In this document: positions 54,701 to 62,059 of the stretch, one piece after another
Layout: every line of letters starts with the position of its first letter
Numbering within the stretch: the stretch's first letter is position 1
Origin: Panorpa germanica
Taxonomy: Eukaryota; Arthropoda; Insecta; Mecoptera; Panorpidae
Assembly (NCBI GenBank): GCA_963678705.1
Contig: OY783214.1
Span: forward strand, 10,478,001 to 10,542,000
DNA length: 64,000 nucleotides
Direction of reading: 5' to 3'
The notes under the pieces: generated by a model
Seen by the model: the letters and a program-made list of their open reading frames with translations, nothing else
The model's database searches: none
Told to the model about the DNA's origin: nothing
Translations under genes and position numbers: made by a program

Positions 54701-57700
54701 TATAATTAGTACAATATGTTATATTATTATTATTATTATTAGTGCAAAAAACAATGGAAATTATATTCAGCATTATGACGTCATCACTGATGTAATAAAA
54801 CAACAACTCGAGCTCGAGGTCTTTTAGAAGACTGTACATACGTTTACTAGGTATTGTTGTACCTGTATAAATTATTGTGCTCAAAGGCACATGCTATAGT
54901 ATTATGTGGAAAATATTATTGTTTGCATATTGATAAAAATCATAAAACTTCATTTTCTTGATTTGTAAAATCTTAAAAACACTTTTCTAACGATTAAATG
55001 ATTATAAAGTACCGATATAACATAATTTTAAATAAAATTGAAACTTATTTAGATTAAATGTATTCACGGTAATATTCATATCTTTTTAAACTAAACTTAT
55101 AATTATTAATACCTTTTATAATATTTATAATATCACCAACAACTTTATTAATGTAACAAAGTATTTTATAAAATCTAAAAGCAAGTACACAACCCAATTA
55201 AAACTAGTTGTTTTTAATAACTAGAAGTTTCGAATTTCTTATGTTCTAGATTCTTCAATAACTTATTCGATGAACAAAAGTGTTTATAAAACATAGTCTT
55301 ATGTTTCGAGAACCCAACAACAATTTATTATCAATTAATATTTAATTTCAAAATACAGAGGTTATTATGTTTTAAGAAATTCAGGATATGTTTTCTTTGA
55401 AACATTGTATTTTGTTGTTTTAAGATATGAAATTTTCATGTAATAATAACATCGCGACAAGCCTAAAGAATAAAATGAATAAATAAAGGATCTCTAGAAA
55501 TATAAAATAAGTAGAAGAACTTACCGGTGCACAATGGGGATGATGCATGCAGGCGTCTGCGCCCATCCCTACGAGGGTGTGTTGGTTGTAATCCAGGCGC
55601 AGATGCTGTTCTCTTCGGGGTGGTTGGAGGCGGATTATTACCACGATTAAATCCCGGGGGACGGTACCGCGCACTTTTAACATGATTTTGTAAAAACTGA
55701 TGCATCGTTTGTGACTTATGAGAATTAACAGGAACTGTAGAAGTAGTAGGAAGTCGTGGTAAAGAGTTGGTCGTTGCTGAAGAATTCTGCAAACTTCTTG
55801 GTAACGTTGTTGAACGATTATTTTGCTCCTCATCTTCCTCTTCATCGTCTTCTCCATCAGCAGAACCCCCAGATCCGCAAGCAGCGTCTGGTACACTAGA
55901 TCGTCGTCGATTAGGTCGTGGAGCAGGAGTTACCCAGAGTCTGTCTTCGCTATTTCCACCCCCAATGCTTCCGCAGCTGCGAACTCTATCCAACTGCTCC
56001 CTGCTTAAGCTCTTGTGATTGAATAATAAATCACCTGCAGATCTACGTTTTGCTGCTAGAGCAAGCGCAGATGCAGATGCTGAAGCTTCGCCACCGAGAA
56101 GAGATAGTTTTGTACGAGAATCAGCTGCCATAAGAGCAGACTCGAAGCTTCCTCGCCAGGAAAATCTTTCATAATCACTGGCCTCGCGCTCCTCCGCTAT
56201 ATCTGATACTCCGCTGCTTGACTGATGATGTGGACGAGCCTCAGCAAGGAGGAGATCATGCGATTTACTTCGAGGTAGATTACTGTAGGCTGACATTGAC
56301 TCCAAAGCGCCTAATCTGTCCGGCAAATTACTGTCAGACGTGCTATCGTCATCCTCAGTTGTTGTTGTTGATGTTGACGATATTTTTTGCTGCAATCGAC
56401 GGTGATATCGAACTTTTGGCGATGTACTAGCATGTGATTCTCCACTAGAAACTTCGTGCATGAGGGCCACCAGCCTGCTGCCAATGTGGTGCATTACTTT
56501 TGCGATTAGCGGTGGAGAACTATTGGGAGCTACTTGATCTGTAGTTGTGTCTGTATTTACAGATTCTCCGGCTGCCATTTTACTGAAAGATGCTACTAGT
56601 TTCTGGTAAACAAATGCGGTTTCCCGATTTAAACCATGAGCTTCATCTATCACGCCTCCATCGCCCTGGTCGCCTTCGGCATCTTCTACAGCAGGGTCGA
56701 ATTTATTAATAATTTGCTGGCAACTATCTGATATTTGTTGTTGCAGAGCAGATTTCCTTCCAGCTGCGCTGGCAGCGCCTTCCAGGTCGGAGCTCGTGTA
56801 GTCGGACGAGTCGTAAGAGTCACTCCACGTGTCTTCGCTACTTAAATATTCCACTATCTCGCGAACTTGGTCATCTCGAATGCCGGGAACCGTTTTCATG
56901 AGACGTGTGAGTTCACTTTCGAAGTACAACAGCTGTGGGGGCTTGTTTCGACTTCGTACGCGCGGGCTAGGGGTTGGTTTTGGAGAGGAAACTTGACTGT
57001 TACTAGGAGTAGAGTGTTTTGAACTACTTTGCAGATTCTGAGAATTAGCACCAGTTGCAACCATTGTTTTAAAGAACTGTCTCATCTTAGACATCATTAA
57101 ATTTGTTTCTTCATCAGAACTCCAGTTATTGAAACTATCTTTACGCGCTAATGAGGTTGAAGGTGGATTTAAAGCACTGAGAGAATTACTATCGGATTTC
57201 TCATCTGTTTTATTTTCTTCAGCTATTTCTTCTAATTCTATTTTTAAATCTGGTAGTTTGGCAGTGTCGTCATTTTGATTTCTTTGATCTTTCAATAGAT
57301 CATCACAACTTCCAATAAATCCGCTGTCTCTACTGTGTTGTTTTTTACTGTTTGCCAAGTCCGAGGACATCGGCAATAGGAACTCTGGTTGAGGTGTCTT
57401 ATGGCCATCATTTTCATCGTCAGATAAAGAATCACATTCTTTTAATTCTTGTGTTATATCCAAAAACTTTTTATCATCAACAGGTGAATTTGGAGCCACA
57501 GCTGGTACACCTTTTTGTTTCTTATTTTGTTTCTTTCGTTTAACCGTGTCAAACTGTCCGTCAGACTTTTCAAAAGTAGTCATGGTATCTTCACATGTAT
57601 CTGTTTCAGTACTGCTTGAAGAATCCTCAGAACCCATTTGAACTTCGCCCTGTTCATTCGCGGATAATTCAGCGTGAGCTAATAAATTATCCAGCGACGA

Positions 57701-60700
57701 CGAATGTGATCTTCCTGTGCCTCTAGCGCGAACAAGTTTCTTTCTCCGTTGCTCCGGACTGGGGCGACCTTCACTGTCACTACCAACACTTCCACTTCCG
57801 TCGGAATCACGTCTTTCAGAAAAACCCATAAATCCTGTTAAAAAATATTTTTCAAGTCGTGATGAAGCTAAATCTGATGATTCCGTGGCGTCATTATGGA
57901 CTTCCTCTTGACCTAGAGAATCCATTCCTTCACTATAAATGCTGCTTGTCTCAGACATAACATCCTCTCGATTTGTGCACATCGCTCCAGGTACACCATC
58001 GCCTAAACCGAAAAAGAAATATTTCTCAAGCTCAGACGATGACAATGGTCTTGTTTTCTTAACGTGTGGTATCATTTGTTCAACTTCACTTTCTTCACAG
58101 CTTTCTTCAAAGATTGTGTGCAATGTACAGTCGATCGCTTGTCTATGATATCCTCTGAGTTCCTCTTCGCGATCCAGCGAAGAAGATAGAGTAAGTTCAT
58201 CCCCCGAATCCGACTCTGTAGCTGTAGTTGTTGCAAACTCGTCCTCATCGTGACTGACATCTTCCACCCAGGAGTCGTCATCAGCTAAACCTTCCTCGAG
58301 GCACACCACTGCTGACAACGTATCACTACTGGTTACAACTGTCACATTTTCGGACACTGGCACACTGTTCACATTATTCCCGGGCACCACCACTGTCACG
58401 GCATCACTGTCCGCACTGTTCACTATATTTTTAGACACAACATGGGGGCGCCGAGGTGTCCTCGTATTGGGGATATTCTGTTCTAACGCTAGAGGGAAGT
58501 ACCCCGCCAAACTATTCGGTTCCACGACCAACTCATCACGATCTTCAGAATCACTTTGCCAATTCGTATGTTGCACTATAACCTCAGCATCAGGACTGTT
58601 TGGTACGAGGGTTGTTGTGTCACTGGTCACTACACTGACCTGAGGAAAGGCCGCGGGGGGCTCTTGAGTGATCATCACGAGACTAGTATACCGCGCACCT
58701 GTACTTGCTGGATTCGGTGAATACACATAACGGCCCTGTTCCAGCACTGACTCACTGTCGATTGATTGTGTTTTATGTTGATTTGAACGCGGTGATGTTA
58801 TATGCGCTAGCGCTGTATGCGGTGAGAGCCGTGTCACACCTGGCTGAGGTACTCGTGGAGGGGAGGTAACGGGGTCGACAGACTGAACCCCCGTCCCCGT
58901 CCCCGTCGCAAAACTCGTACCGTGTTCGTATTCGTAGTGTTGTTGTACGTTTACTATCGAATCATATAGTTCAGACGTTGAAGCAGATGTAGCATTCTGA
59001 TTAACCGAAATGTTTTCATTATGTTTTCTAGATTCACTTGTGGTGTCGCTTGACGGGTCAGCGACACCTGTATGTATGTTTGCAGCTACACAGGCGAGTG
59101 AATCGATTGTTTCTGACTGGCCCACTACTTCCACACCCTTTATAGTTCCGGCTGTGTTGACCCTACGTTCCTCTTGTTGCATTGGATCGATTATTTGATT
59201 TATGGCATTGTTTACTGCATTTGAGTCGGCATCTATATTCACTTTCGCTTTTCCTTCTGCATTTAACGTTTCAAACTCAACGGAGTCTGATACATGGCTT
59301 TCTAACTGCATCAGTACCACTTTATCTTTGCCTGGGGGTTCACACTCTCTAATTAATTCAGTATTTGTCTTGTCAGATGTATTCAAAACATTGCATTCGT
59401 TATTTATATTCGAATCCAATGCCACTTCGTTCTCTGGAATAGTTTTGCTTTCTACTAGATGTACATCACAATCTGCTTTAACTTGTGTTGTCTCAGAATT
59501 CGTTGCAAGTGTACAACGCTCAGATAGCATTGTATTTGTTTGTGGAGTAGTTCCACTGATCTCAGTTTGCTCTTTGGAGTATTTGCGTGAGTAACTGTCT
59601 TCTATCGTGCATGAATGCTCTCTGTCAATTTCATCGGTGCATAAATCGCTGCTTGTGGGTTCCGAGTGAAATATTATTTTCGTAATGCATTCATTAATAT
59701 CATCGTCGAATATTTTGTTTTTTTGTTTAATTTTATCGTCACGATTGTACACAATCTCATTCAATTCTTTTTCTATGTTTTCTTCAGTAATAGTTCGGAC
59801 ATAGTTAAGTGTGATATTGTTCGATTTATCTATATCCATTTTATGGCTAATAAGCATCACTCCTCCATCGTCGTCATCATTGTCTGAAGGCGGCGGTTCA
59901 TCATTGATTTCTTTCATGTAATTAAGTACAATACCGCAATCCATTTCCGTATCCGTATCATTGTCAGATGTGTCACTGTCACTGTCACTGTTTCCACAAC
60001 TGTCGTCATCAGATGACGAATCATTGTTGTTGACAACAAATACCTTAGAAAACTTCTTCGGTCGTTTATCTGCAACAGTTCCAGTATCATCTGTATCAGT
60101 TCCTCCTGTTGTCGATGAACTCATATCTTCGCGTGCAGAACTTTGAGAAGCGCCGTCTTCCCCATCGGTACTACAGATGTCGCTACTCGCTAGGGCTTCG
60201 TCACTTGTAGGGGACTCCCCTGTCACATTGTACGACCGCTGAACACGTGGTTTCTCTGTAGCTGAGTTACCGCTATCTCTGTCCGAGTTTTCACTATCAC
60301 TAATCGATGAATCATCGGATTTAAACACATTTTCAGACAATAGATAACCGAACCCGCACTCCTGATTTGTGGATTCCTCTTTCCCTAAATTATCGTCGCT
60401 GTTACTTAACTGTTTGTACGTCACTAAGTCCACTGTCGTTTTATTATCCCCGTCGTCGTAATCGTCGTCGTCGTCGTTGTCGTCATCATCGTCATTGGCA
60501 CTATTGTCCGGCTCGATTGATTTTTTATTAACATCTACTGTTACACTTTGCACTTCATTGACTTCATCTTGCACTCCACTCTGTTTCGCGTCACTAGCAC
60601 TAGCTTTAGGAACCGATTCTTCGTTTTCTACACTGTTAATCACTTCACCGCTATTATCACTAACTTCGGATTTACTTGATTCTTTTGTTACAGTATCCAA

Positions 60701-62059
60701 GCTCAGTTTATCCAATTCGTTTTGTTTTTCCTGTGTTTTTTGAGGTTCAGGGTCGCTATTAGGCATCATACTGGACTCCGATTCGGTGTCTTTACCTGCG
60801 ATAGTCGACTGCCGAGGAGACTCTGCCGTGCTACGATGATTACCCGTAGCGCCGGTAGGCCACACACCTGTGCTGGCTTGCGTTATCAGTGGAGCGATAA
60901 GTGCTGCATGGGCCGGACTCAAAACGAAGGGCCACGACAACCAAGGGCTCGGAAACAATGCATTCTGACGTTGTTGTATAGCACGTAAACGTAATTTTAA
61001 ACTAGGGTCCAGACTGTCACTATTATACATAATAACAGCGTCATTTGGATTCCATAATGCTGGCACAGGCACGGGAATCGGAACGGGAACAGGAAATGGC
61101 ACGTATTGTGGAGAAGACCCGCAACTTTCACATGGACGGACTGGCGTCTGGGATTCCACTGTCAGTGAAGTCAGTTCTTTCAGTCCTGCACCACTAATTG
61201 TTTGTGTGCCACAATGATCCCCTCCAGAGAATCGACACCGATCGCCACAACGTTTCCGCTCCCCGCACACCTGTTGCACGCACTGTGGCATATGCGCCAT
61301 GTGCTGTGGTAAATGAGGTTCCACCAGCGTCACTTCATCCGTACTTCGATCTGCTTCTGAGCCTAGAGTATCTGAAGCGTTCGTCTGTTTAAGTCGGCGA
61401 TGATTAACATAAACACTTGGCGAATTATCAATATAACTGCCCCCAAGATTCTCATCGAGTAGAGATGACGATTCTGAGGATGTCTTAACATATCTTCTTC
61501 GTTTTATAAAACTCAGACCGTCTGAAGAGCCAGGAGAAGATGATTCAAGATGAAACGTAGCATTGGTGGTATCCTCGTCAGTTCCTGTATCACTTTCACG
61601 ATATTTCCTGTAGACCAGAGGGGAGCCAAACGGGGATTCCAGTACTGTAGATCGACGATATACTTTGGGTGAGCTGTATGGCGAGTTCTTATTTGACCAA
61701 CTCCAGTCTTTTAGAACCGGACGAGTAGCAGCTCCACTTTCAAAATAATCCCAATCACAGTCATCCAAACTAAAAGATCTTCCTGTAGCAATTGAGGAAG
61801 TTGATGAACTATCATTATCATTTTCTTCCTCCTTACTTGATGAATCTGAACTGATGAATACTAGTTTGTAATCATCACCATCTGGAACCAGGATTCTTCC
61901 TGCGTCTACATCCAGGAGATCGTCACGGCGTGAAGACTCTGATCGCACTGGATCTGCTGAACGTGTGGAGACACCAGTCGAAGGCTGTAAACAATGCGCA
62001 CCAGAACTATCGCCTGGTTTACATGAACCAATTAATATTGTATTATATCTAGAGTCCAT
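30594..62059 (-). CDS. btsz: Bitesize / synaptotagmin-like protein, alternative 5' exons
   Basis: Tandem-C2 synaptotagmin-like protein. In Drosophila, bitesize supports growth and links membrane phosphoinositides to Moesin/actin at epithelial junctions. Six 3' exons (30,594-33,011) encode a Ser-rich linker, C2A, C2B and the Slp-type C-terminus (WVEGCLSLRPS). Two 5' exons each end with one coding base G (phase 1), and the shared acceptor at 33,011 needs exactly one preceding base. So 39,511-40,024 gives a 560-aa short form and 55,525-62,059 gives a 2,567-aa long form if spliced directly. In C2A the loops keep Asp at AIDMK, SDPYVK and SDMFGRND, but an Asp is replaced by His before SDMF. In C2B the first loop Asp is Lys (AVKANGTSDPF), so calcium dependence is doubtful. 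No N-terminal Rab-binding (SHD) domain is seen; it may lie upstream of the window. Assignment of the giant exon to this gene is inference from strand, phase and the known huge exon of fly btsz. Confidence 0.8.
30819..31027 (-). CDS. btsz: bitesize exon, C2B second half
   Basis: 209 nt. YLLPDKGRSSKQKTPV, then the loop WDHDRLGSNEFLG. Acceptor TTTTTAG, donor GTAAATAAC. Confidence 0.95.
31101..31288 (-). CDS. btsz: bitesize exon, C2A-C2B linker and C2B first half
   Basis: 188 nt. TEPFEDITTYKGDIIIGL, then a basic patch (RKGKRSRGAL) and VKANGTSDPFCK. Acceptor CTTGCAG, donor GTATAT. Confidence 0.95.
31354..31608 (-). CDS. btsz: bitesize exon, C2A second half
   Basis: 255 nt, phase 0 both ends. VYLLPDKSKSGKRKTK then HTLNPCFDETLSF and WHSDMFGRNDFLGEV, closing with WYQLQER. 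Confidence 0.95.
31710..31904 (-). CDS. btsz: bitesize exon, C2A start
   Basis: 195 nt, phase 0. VRSDSMASVYSGAGD then GDVEFGLQYNYKPGSLQI, the first C2A strands, ending RSDPYVK. Acceptor ATATTTCAG, donor GTAAATT. Confidence 0.95.
32833..33011 (-). CDS. btsz: bitesize exon, Ser-rich linker (common acceptor)
   Basis: 179 nt; begins with the last two bases of a codon (AT), so it accepts phase-1 donors. Encodes DSSISGSSSPLASQRYMDK and ends RPMSSLG. Acceptor TATTTTTCAG, donor GTAAGT. Confidence 0.9.
33012..33920. other. bitesize intron segment
   Basis: AT-rich, no supported feature. It serves as the 5' flank of the nested plus-strand DUF229 gene; no clear promoter motif can be picked out. Confidence 0.6.
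33921..35972 (+). CDS. DUF229-family protein, nested copy A
   Basis: Single-exon 683-aa type II membrane protein: basic cytosolic N-terminus, one membrane segment at about residues 37-56, then a large lumenal or extracellular domain. DUF229 proteins belong to the alkaline-phosphatase/sulfatase-like superfamily; their substrates in insects are unknown. Visible fold landmarks are IIGLDGVSR (about 223-231), NTFPN (about 265-270, where the superfamily has a Ser/Thr nucleophile), FWQNDLTHS (about 390-398) and VLSDHGYRFG (about 431-440), all retained, so it could be enzymatic. A Cys-rich C-terminal part (HRTCFDA, YCTCHRL, YCYCY) suggests disulfides. It lies antisense inside a bitesize intron and is the upstream partner of a tandem pair. 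The start is the first ATG, directly preceding the membrane anchor. Relative to copy B it has an odd CCWRRDD stretch at about 290. Confidence 0.88.
   Translation: MKFFCKQLNNRKISDDGQPPEYNKQSKNIKREKFQKIIVTAIYMSLFIILLSFLIYNRYNSRRKLQEDNQPYIIDTPGCQIPAFQPVTRQITRFLVKPKPDICEVYGSERPLIVSDKDYIWVDEDALTFYNISSDAHEEIVCYYEAFFRPEAKSKNPDNKYEYTGNRIPFWEKAKVSDEFVKATCILNKEPLKTVEDFHAFVPIKADLKSNSTQKLIDKEKLSVLIIGLDGVSRVNFQRTMKMTRNFLLQNMSAIEMLGYNKIGYNTFPNMIAILKGISMKEFKNCCWRRDDNFFDSMHYIWDDFKEQGYRTAYGEDSYYISSFNFAKKGFQNAPTDYYYRTFDVASEKENNKTTKNNIKCIGTEPAYKKLLVYIDKLVDSMKHLPYFGLFWQNDLTHSMLNNGILGDDDYLSLLNKLAENETLNKTVLIVLSDHGYRFGQMVRTQQGAVESCQPFFFFVFPEWFREKYVVAINNLIRNTKRLTTPFDLHETLKDLLHYSKMLDEKNLNGRMNEAIKDPCKRGISLFLPISEHRTCFDADIPLLYCTCHRLVSTNVNSTIVKNFAKVIIKNINLLLSERVQCAKLTLKTIIGANIGKYYENKKYENNSTNYYIITVQATPGNGIFEATFNQTGNKFELTGDITRINRYNNDSACVVNYLLKLYCYCYIENSSNILSGYKNATN
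35973..36542. other. Spacer between DUF229 copies
   Basis: 570 bp, AT-rich, with an AATAAA signal near 36,028 and an A(14)-type run near 36,460. It must contain the promoter of copy B; no motif is clear. Confidence 0.5.
36543..38570 (+). CDS. DUF229-family protein, nested copy B
   Basis: Single-exon 675-aa tandem paralogue of copy A, with the same architecture: a Lys/Arg-rich N-terminus, membrane anchor at about residues 18-40, then the DUF229 domain. Landmarks are MIGLDGVSR (about 215-223), NSFPN (about 255-260), FWQNDLTHS (about 380-388) and FLSDHGYRF (about 420-428). N-glycosylation sequons are frequent (NAS, NMS, NIT, NDT/NNT). The two proteins are alike throughout by eye, but a 53-nt stretch near the C-terminus is identical in DNA, more than the rest would predict. 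Both lack introns, as expected after tandem duplication of an intronless ancestor. The first of two adjacent ATGs is used. Substrate unknown. Confidence 0.88.
   Translation: MMEKRFKRKKPHKSIKKIIIIIISICVSIMTLLYAFYYLYNSRKIIYTAPNLGSSLLEERDQLYFVDTPGCRMPAFPPITPLIERFIFTPDPTICKVYDSERPLILSDTDSIWVDEDALESYNINSDARKEVVCYYEPFFRPVAKSNNASDDVYAYNGKRIHFWKKHQVSDEFVRATCILNKESTKIVVDFHAFVPMKAENSTLKSKDKEKISVLMIGLDGVSRLNFQRTMSKTRNFLLQNMSATEMLGYNKVGWNSFPNVLPILTGMSESEFTKRYSNITEYFDSLHYIWDDFKDRDYLTAYAEDIYYFSIFNYVKKGFLNAPTDYYYRPFDYASETEIGRGTNNRMTCVGTQAVYKKLLIYIDKFVDSMKNRSYFGFFWQNDLTHSELNNGFLGDDTYVSLLQKLDANDTLNNTVLIFLSDHGYRFENVRRTYQGAIEDCQPILFLVFPKWFREKHSNALKYLKINSRRLTTAFDLHETLKDILRYTDILSEKRFKLRMEEIQGNPLKRGMSLFFPISENRTCFDAGIAPHYCTCHRVISTAVNSEIVKNGAEFIVENINTITSASFQCARLTLRNILSARTGELTNFDLKFFENSAPYYTLTVETKPGFGIFEATFRQFGNVFELTGDITRINRYNNDSACVNHHLLRPYCYCTENLPTVRADQDIASNRKN
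39036..39320 (+). pseudogene. Mariner transposase N-terminal remnant
   Basis: The frame from about 39,069 reads KNMYQRVCIRFCVKNGIKGSKTLEML-type sequence (first helix-turn-helix of mariner transposases) to KWYKLFTEGREDVNDDARPGRPSTSTTD. The frame then breaks: MENRRITIR appears in another frame at about 39,275-39,303, where the family continues only after a further linker. The catalytic DDE/DDD part is absent. TTAGACGGGCTACGTAC at about 38,904 may be a decayed left terminus. Dead and truncated. Confidence 0.75.
39511..40024 (-). CDS. btsz: bitesize alternative first coding exon (short form)
   Basis: 514 nt. ATG at 40,024-40,022 in context CAAAATGG, with an in-frame TAA upstream. Encodes 171 residues plus one base; donor GTATTTTG after CCCCAG. 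Residues about 60-72 are CCKEFFRKCCLCC, a Cys/aromatic/basic cluster typical of palmitoylated membrane anchors. Further on are Ser-rich blocks and RIRRSHNVPDIAIS. No homology beyond a bitesize-like context is recognised. Phase 1 joins the acceptor at 33,011 to give ...SCAPDDSSISG. Confidence 0.75.
40744..41066. mobile_element. hAT-type MITE, copy 1
   Basis: Left end CAGAGGCGGCCTTAG; right end AAGGCCGCCCC, its inverted partner. The interior matches 50,188-50,473 (CTCTTTAGAAAT, TTTGTGCTTGTT, CCTCGCAATGG). The flank before the left end ends ACGCA, and ACGCA also follows the right end, as if the last bases of the element and the first bases of the 8-bp duplication had been lost. Confidence 0.75.
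41958..42038. repeat. Repeat inversely related to 47,077-47,145
   Basis: GCGTCCACAGG, ATCAAACGCAT, TTTATCATATCAA and AGAGAAGGGAACC match, in reverse complement, the segment right of the nested MITE (GGTACCTTCTCT ... GTGGACGCC). Both copies sit next to a Harbinger-like MITE. Family unknown. Confidence 0.5.
42142..42668. mobile_element. Harbinger-like foldback MITE, intact copy
   Basis: 527 bp flanked by TTA on both sides (42,139-42,141 and 42,669-42,671). The arms of about 110 nt (GCACACGACGCGACTGG... and its complement ending 42,660) carry the block CGAATCTGCCCGAA and AGTGAGATAAAACAC. No ORF. A 3-bp TTA/TAA duplication is typical of PIF/Harbinger elements. It lies in opposite orientation to the copy at 46.4 kb. 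Confidence 0.75.
44184..44817. mobile_element. GGGCTTGTGTCC inverted-repeat element, full copy
   Basis: Begins AATGAGCTTGTGTCCT and ends AGGACACAACCCCATT, i.e. inverted termini of 14-16 nt, 634 bp overall. A minus-strand frame (44,576-44,770) is shared with 52,933-53,127 only because the repeats are copies; it has no recognisable product. No target-site duplication could be fixed. Non-autonomous DNA transposon, superfamily undetermined. Confidence 0.7.
45393..45530 (+). CDS. Possible small signal-peptide ORF
   Basis: ATG in a strong context (GCCACCATGG) opens MAAPSLLLLCCFVLLYD, a convincing signal-peptide-like hydrophobic core, then runs to a stop after 45 codons. An acceptor-like TATTTACAG precedes it at 45,326. 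No downstream exon was found. It could be a short secreted peptide, a first exon of a nested gene, or chance. Confidence 0.15.
   Translation: MAAPSLLLLCCFVLLYDRQLTFHNISSVHRKTYKVYIETLCLDSV
46130..47073. mobile_element. Harbinger-like MITE, outer copy split by nested insertion
   Basis: The left part (46,130-46,395, starting GGCCGTCCGCACA) and right part (46,929-47,073, ending TGTGCAGACGGCC then TTA) are colinear with the left and right parts of the intact family members, with the inner element between them. About 411 bp of its own sequence remains, with a shortened left arm. The left flank has TTT where TTA is expected. Confidence 0.65.
46396..46925. mobile_element. Harbinger-like MITE, inner nested copy
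   Basis: 530 bp, starts GAGCGTCCG, ends CGGACGCCC, flanked by TAA on both sides (46,393-46,395 and 46,926-46,928). It is full-length relative to 42,142-42,668 and inserted into an older copy of the same family. Confidence 0.75.
47460..47667 (-). other. GC-rich open island, possible missed bitesize exon
   Basis: About 200 nt of higher GC with two minus-strand frames open for 45-69 codons. After TTAACAG, one frame begins with two bases (CT), which would suit the phase-1 donor of the giant exon, and reads AVSVATTSPAKSNSRLQQF. Neither frame is recognised and no donor is compelling. Confidence 0.2.
48134..48212 (-). repeat. Reverse partial copy of the GGGCTTGTGTCC family
   Basis: GTTATTAAAAAATAATTGGAC followed by ATTTGAGGTTCT is the reverse complement of the family interior. 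It lies head-on to the next, forward copy. Confidence 0.55.
48242..48866. mobile_element. GGGCTTGTGTCC element, 3'-truncated copy
   Basis: Left end AATGGGCTTGTGTCC intact. It follows the 44.2-kb copy with an extra GCTAGTTGTTATCTCTTTTA segment and stops before the right terminus, near CATCAATTTTCATTTA. Confidence 0.65.
50188..50473. mobile_element. hAT-type MITE, copy 2, with 8-bp TSD
   Basis: 286 bp, left end CAGAGGCGGCCTTAG, right end AAGGCCGCCCCTG. Flanked by the perfect direct repeat ATGGCAAT at 50,180-50,187 and 50,474-50,481, the 8-bp signature of hAT insertion. It contains a short internal tandem repeat (GCGGTGGAAATATTATTTTTTT-type, about 26 nt, two to three copies). Confidence 0.88.
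50560..50645 (-). repeat. Reverse fragment of the GGGCTTGTGTCC family
   Basis: AATAATTGAACATTTG and CCAACTTTATCAAT match the family interior in reverse complement. Diverged, no termini. Confidence 0.4.
51491..51619. mobile_element. GGGCTTGTGTCC element, internally deleted (129 bp)
   Basis: Both termini present (AATGGGATTGTGTCC and GGACACAAGCCCATT). The interior keeps only the right-hand ATTTAATAAAATAGACAC segment, so about 500 bp is missing compared with full copies. Confidence 0.75.
52565..53175. mobile_element. GGGCTTGTGTCC element, near-full copy
   Basis: Right end AGGACACAAGCCCATT is intact; the left end is eroded (begins recognisably at TATCCTATGTCTTAATTTC). Close to the 44.2-kb and 48.2-kb copies. 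Confidence 0.7.
54719..54742. repeat. (ATT)n microsatellite
   Basis: About seven ATT units in the large bitesize intron. Confidence 0.8.
55525..62059 (-). CDS. btsz: bitesize giant 5' exon (long form), acidic Ser-rich
   Basis: 6,535 nt uninterrupted: 2,178 codons plus one base, donor GTAAGT after TGCACCG. ATG at 62,059 with an in-frame TGA about 60 nt upstream. Largely disordered: Ser/Asp/Glu-rich blocks, an Asp/Asn tract near residue 530, and Pro-Val repeats (VPFPVPVPIPVPVP) near 330. Features that look conserved are two LEKYF motifs (ELEKYFFFGLG about 1340, RLEKYFLTGFMGF about 1400), a helical block LTRLMKTVPGIRDDQVREI near 1710, a SKSHDLLLAEARP block near 1945, and a basic C-terminal block SARYRPPGFNRG near 2130. 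Such a huge exon upstream of the C2 exons is known for fly bitesize, where it is tied to Moesin and actin binding. An independent single-exon gene is possible but the clean donor argues against it. The terminal 20 codons past the donor are intron read-through. Confidence 0.75.

Larger units (their letters stand above)
40025..55524. other. Large bitesize intron
   Basis: 15.5 kb between the two alternative 5' exons. It contains the MITEs listed separately, a GC-rich island at 47.46-47.67 kb with open frames, and a possible signal-peptide ORF at 45.39 kb. I see nothing supportable in 42,680-44,180, 48,900-50,170, 50,650-51,480, 51,650-52,560 or 53,180-55,500, apart from an (ATT)n microsatellite at 54,719-54,742. 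Confidence 0.6.

Noticed and set aside
59202-59594. 130-codon plus-strand frame and similar ones opposite the giant exon
   Set aside because: Shadow frames of a long Ser/Asp-rich coding exon.
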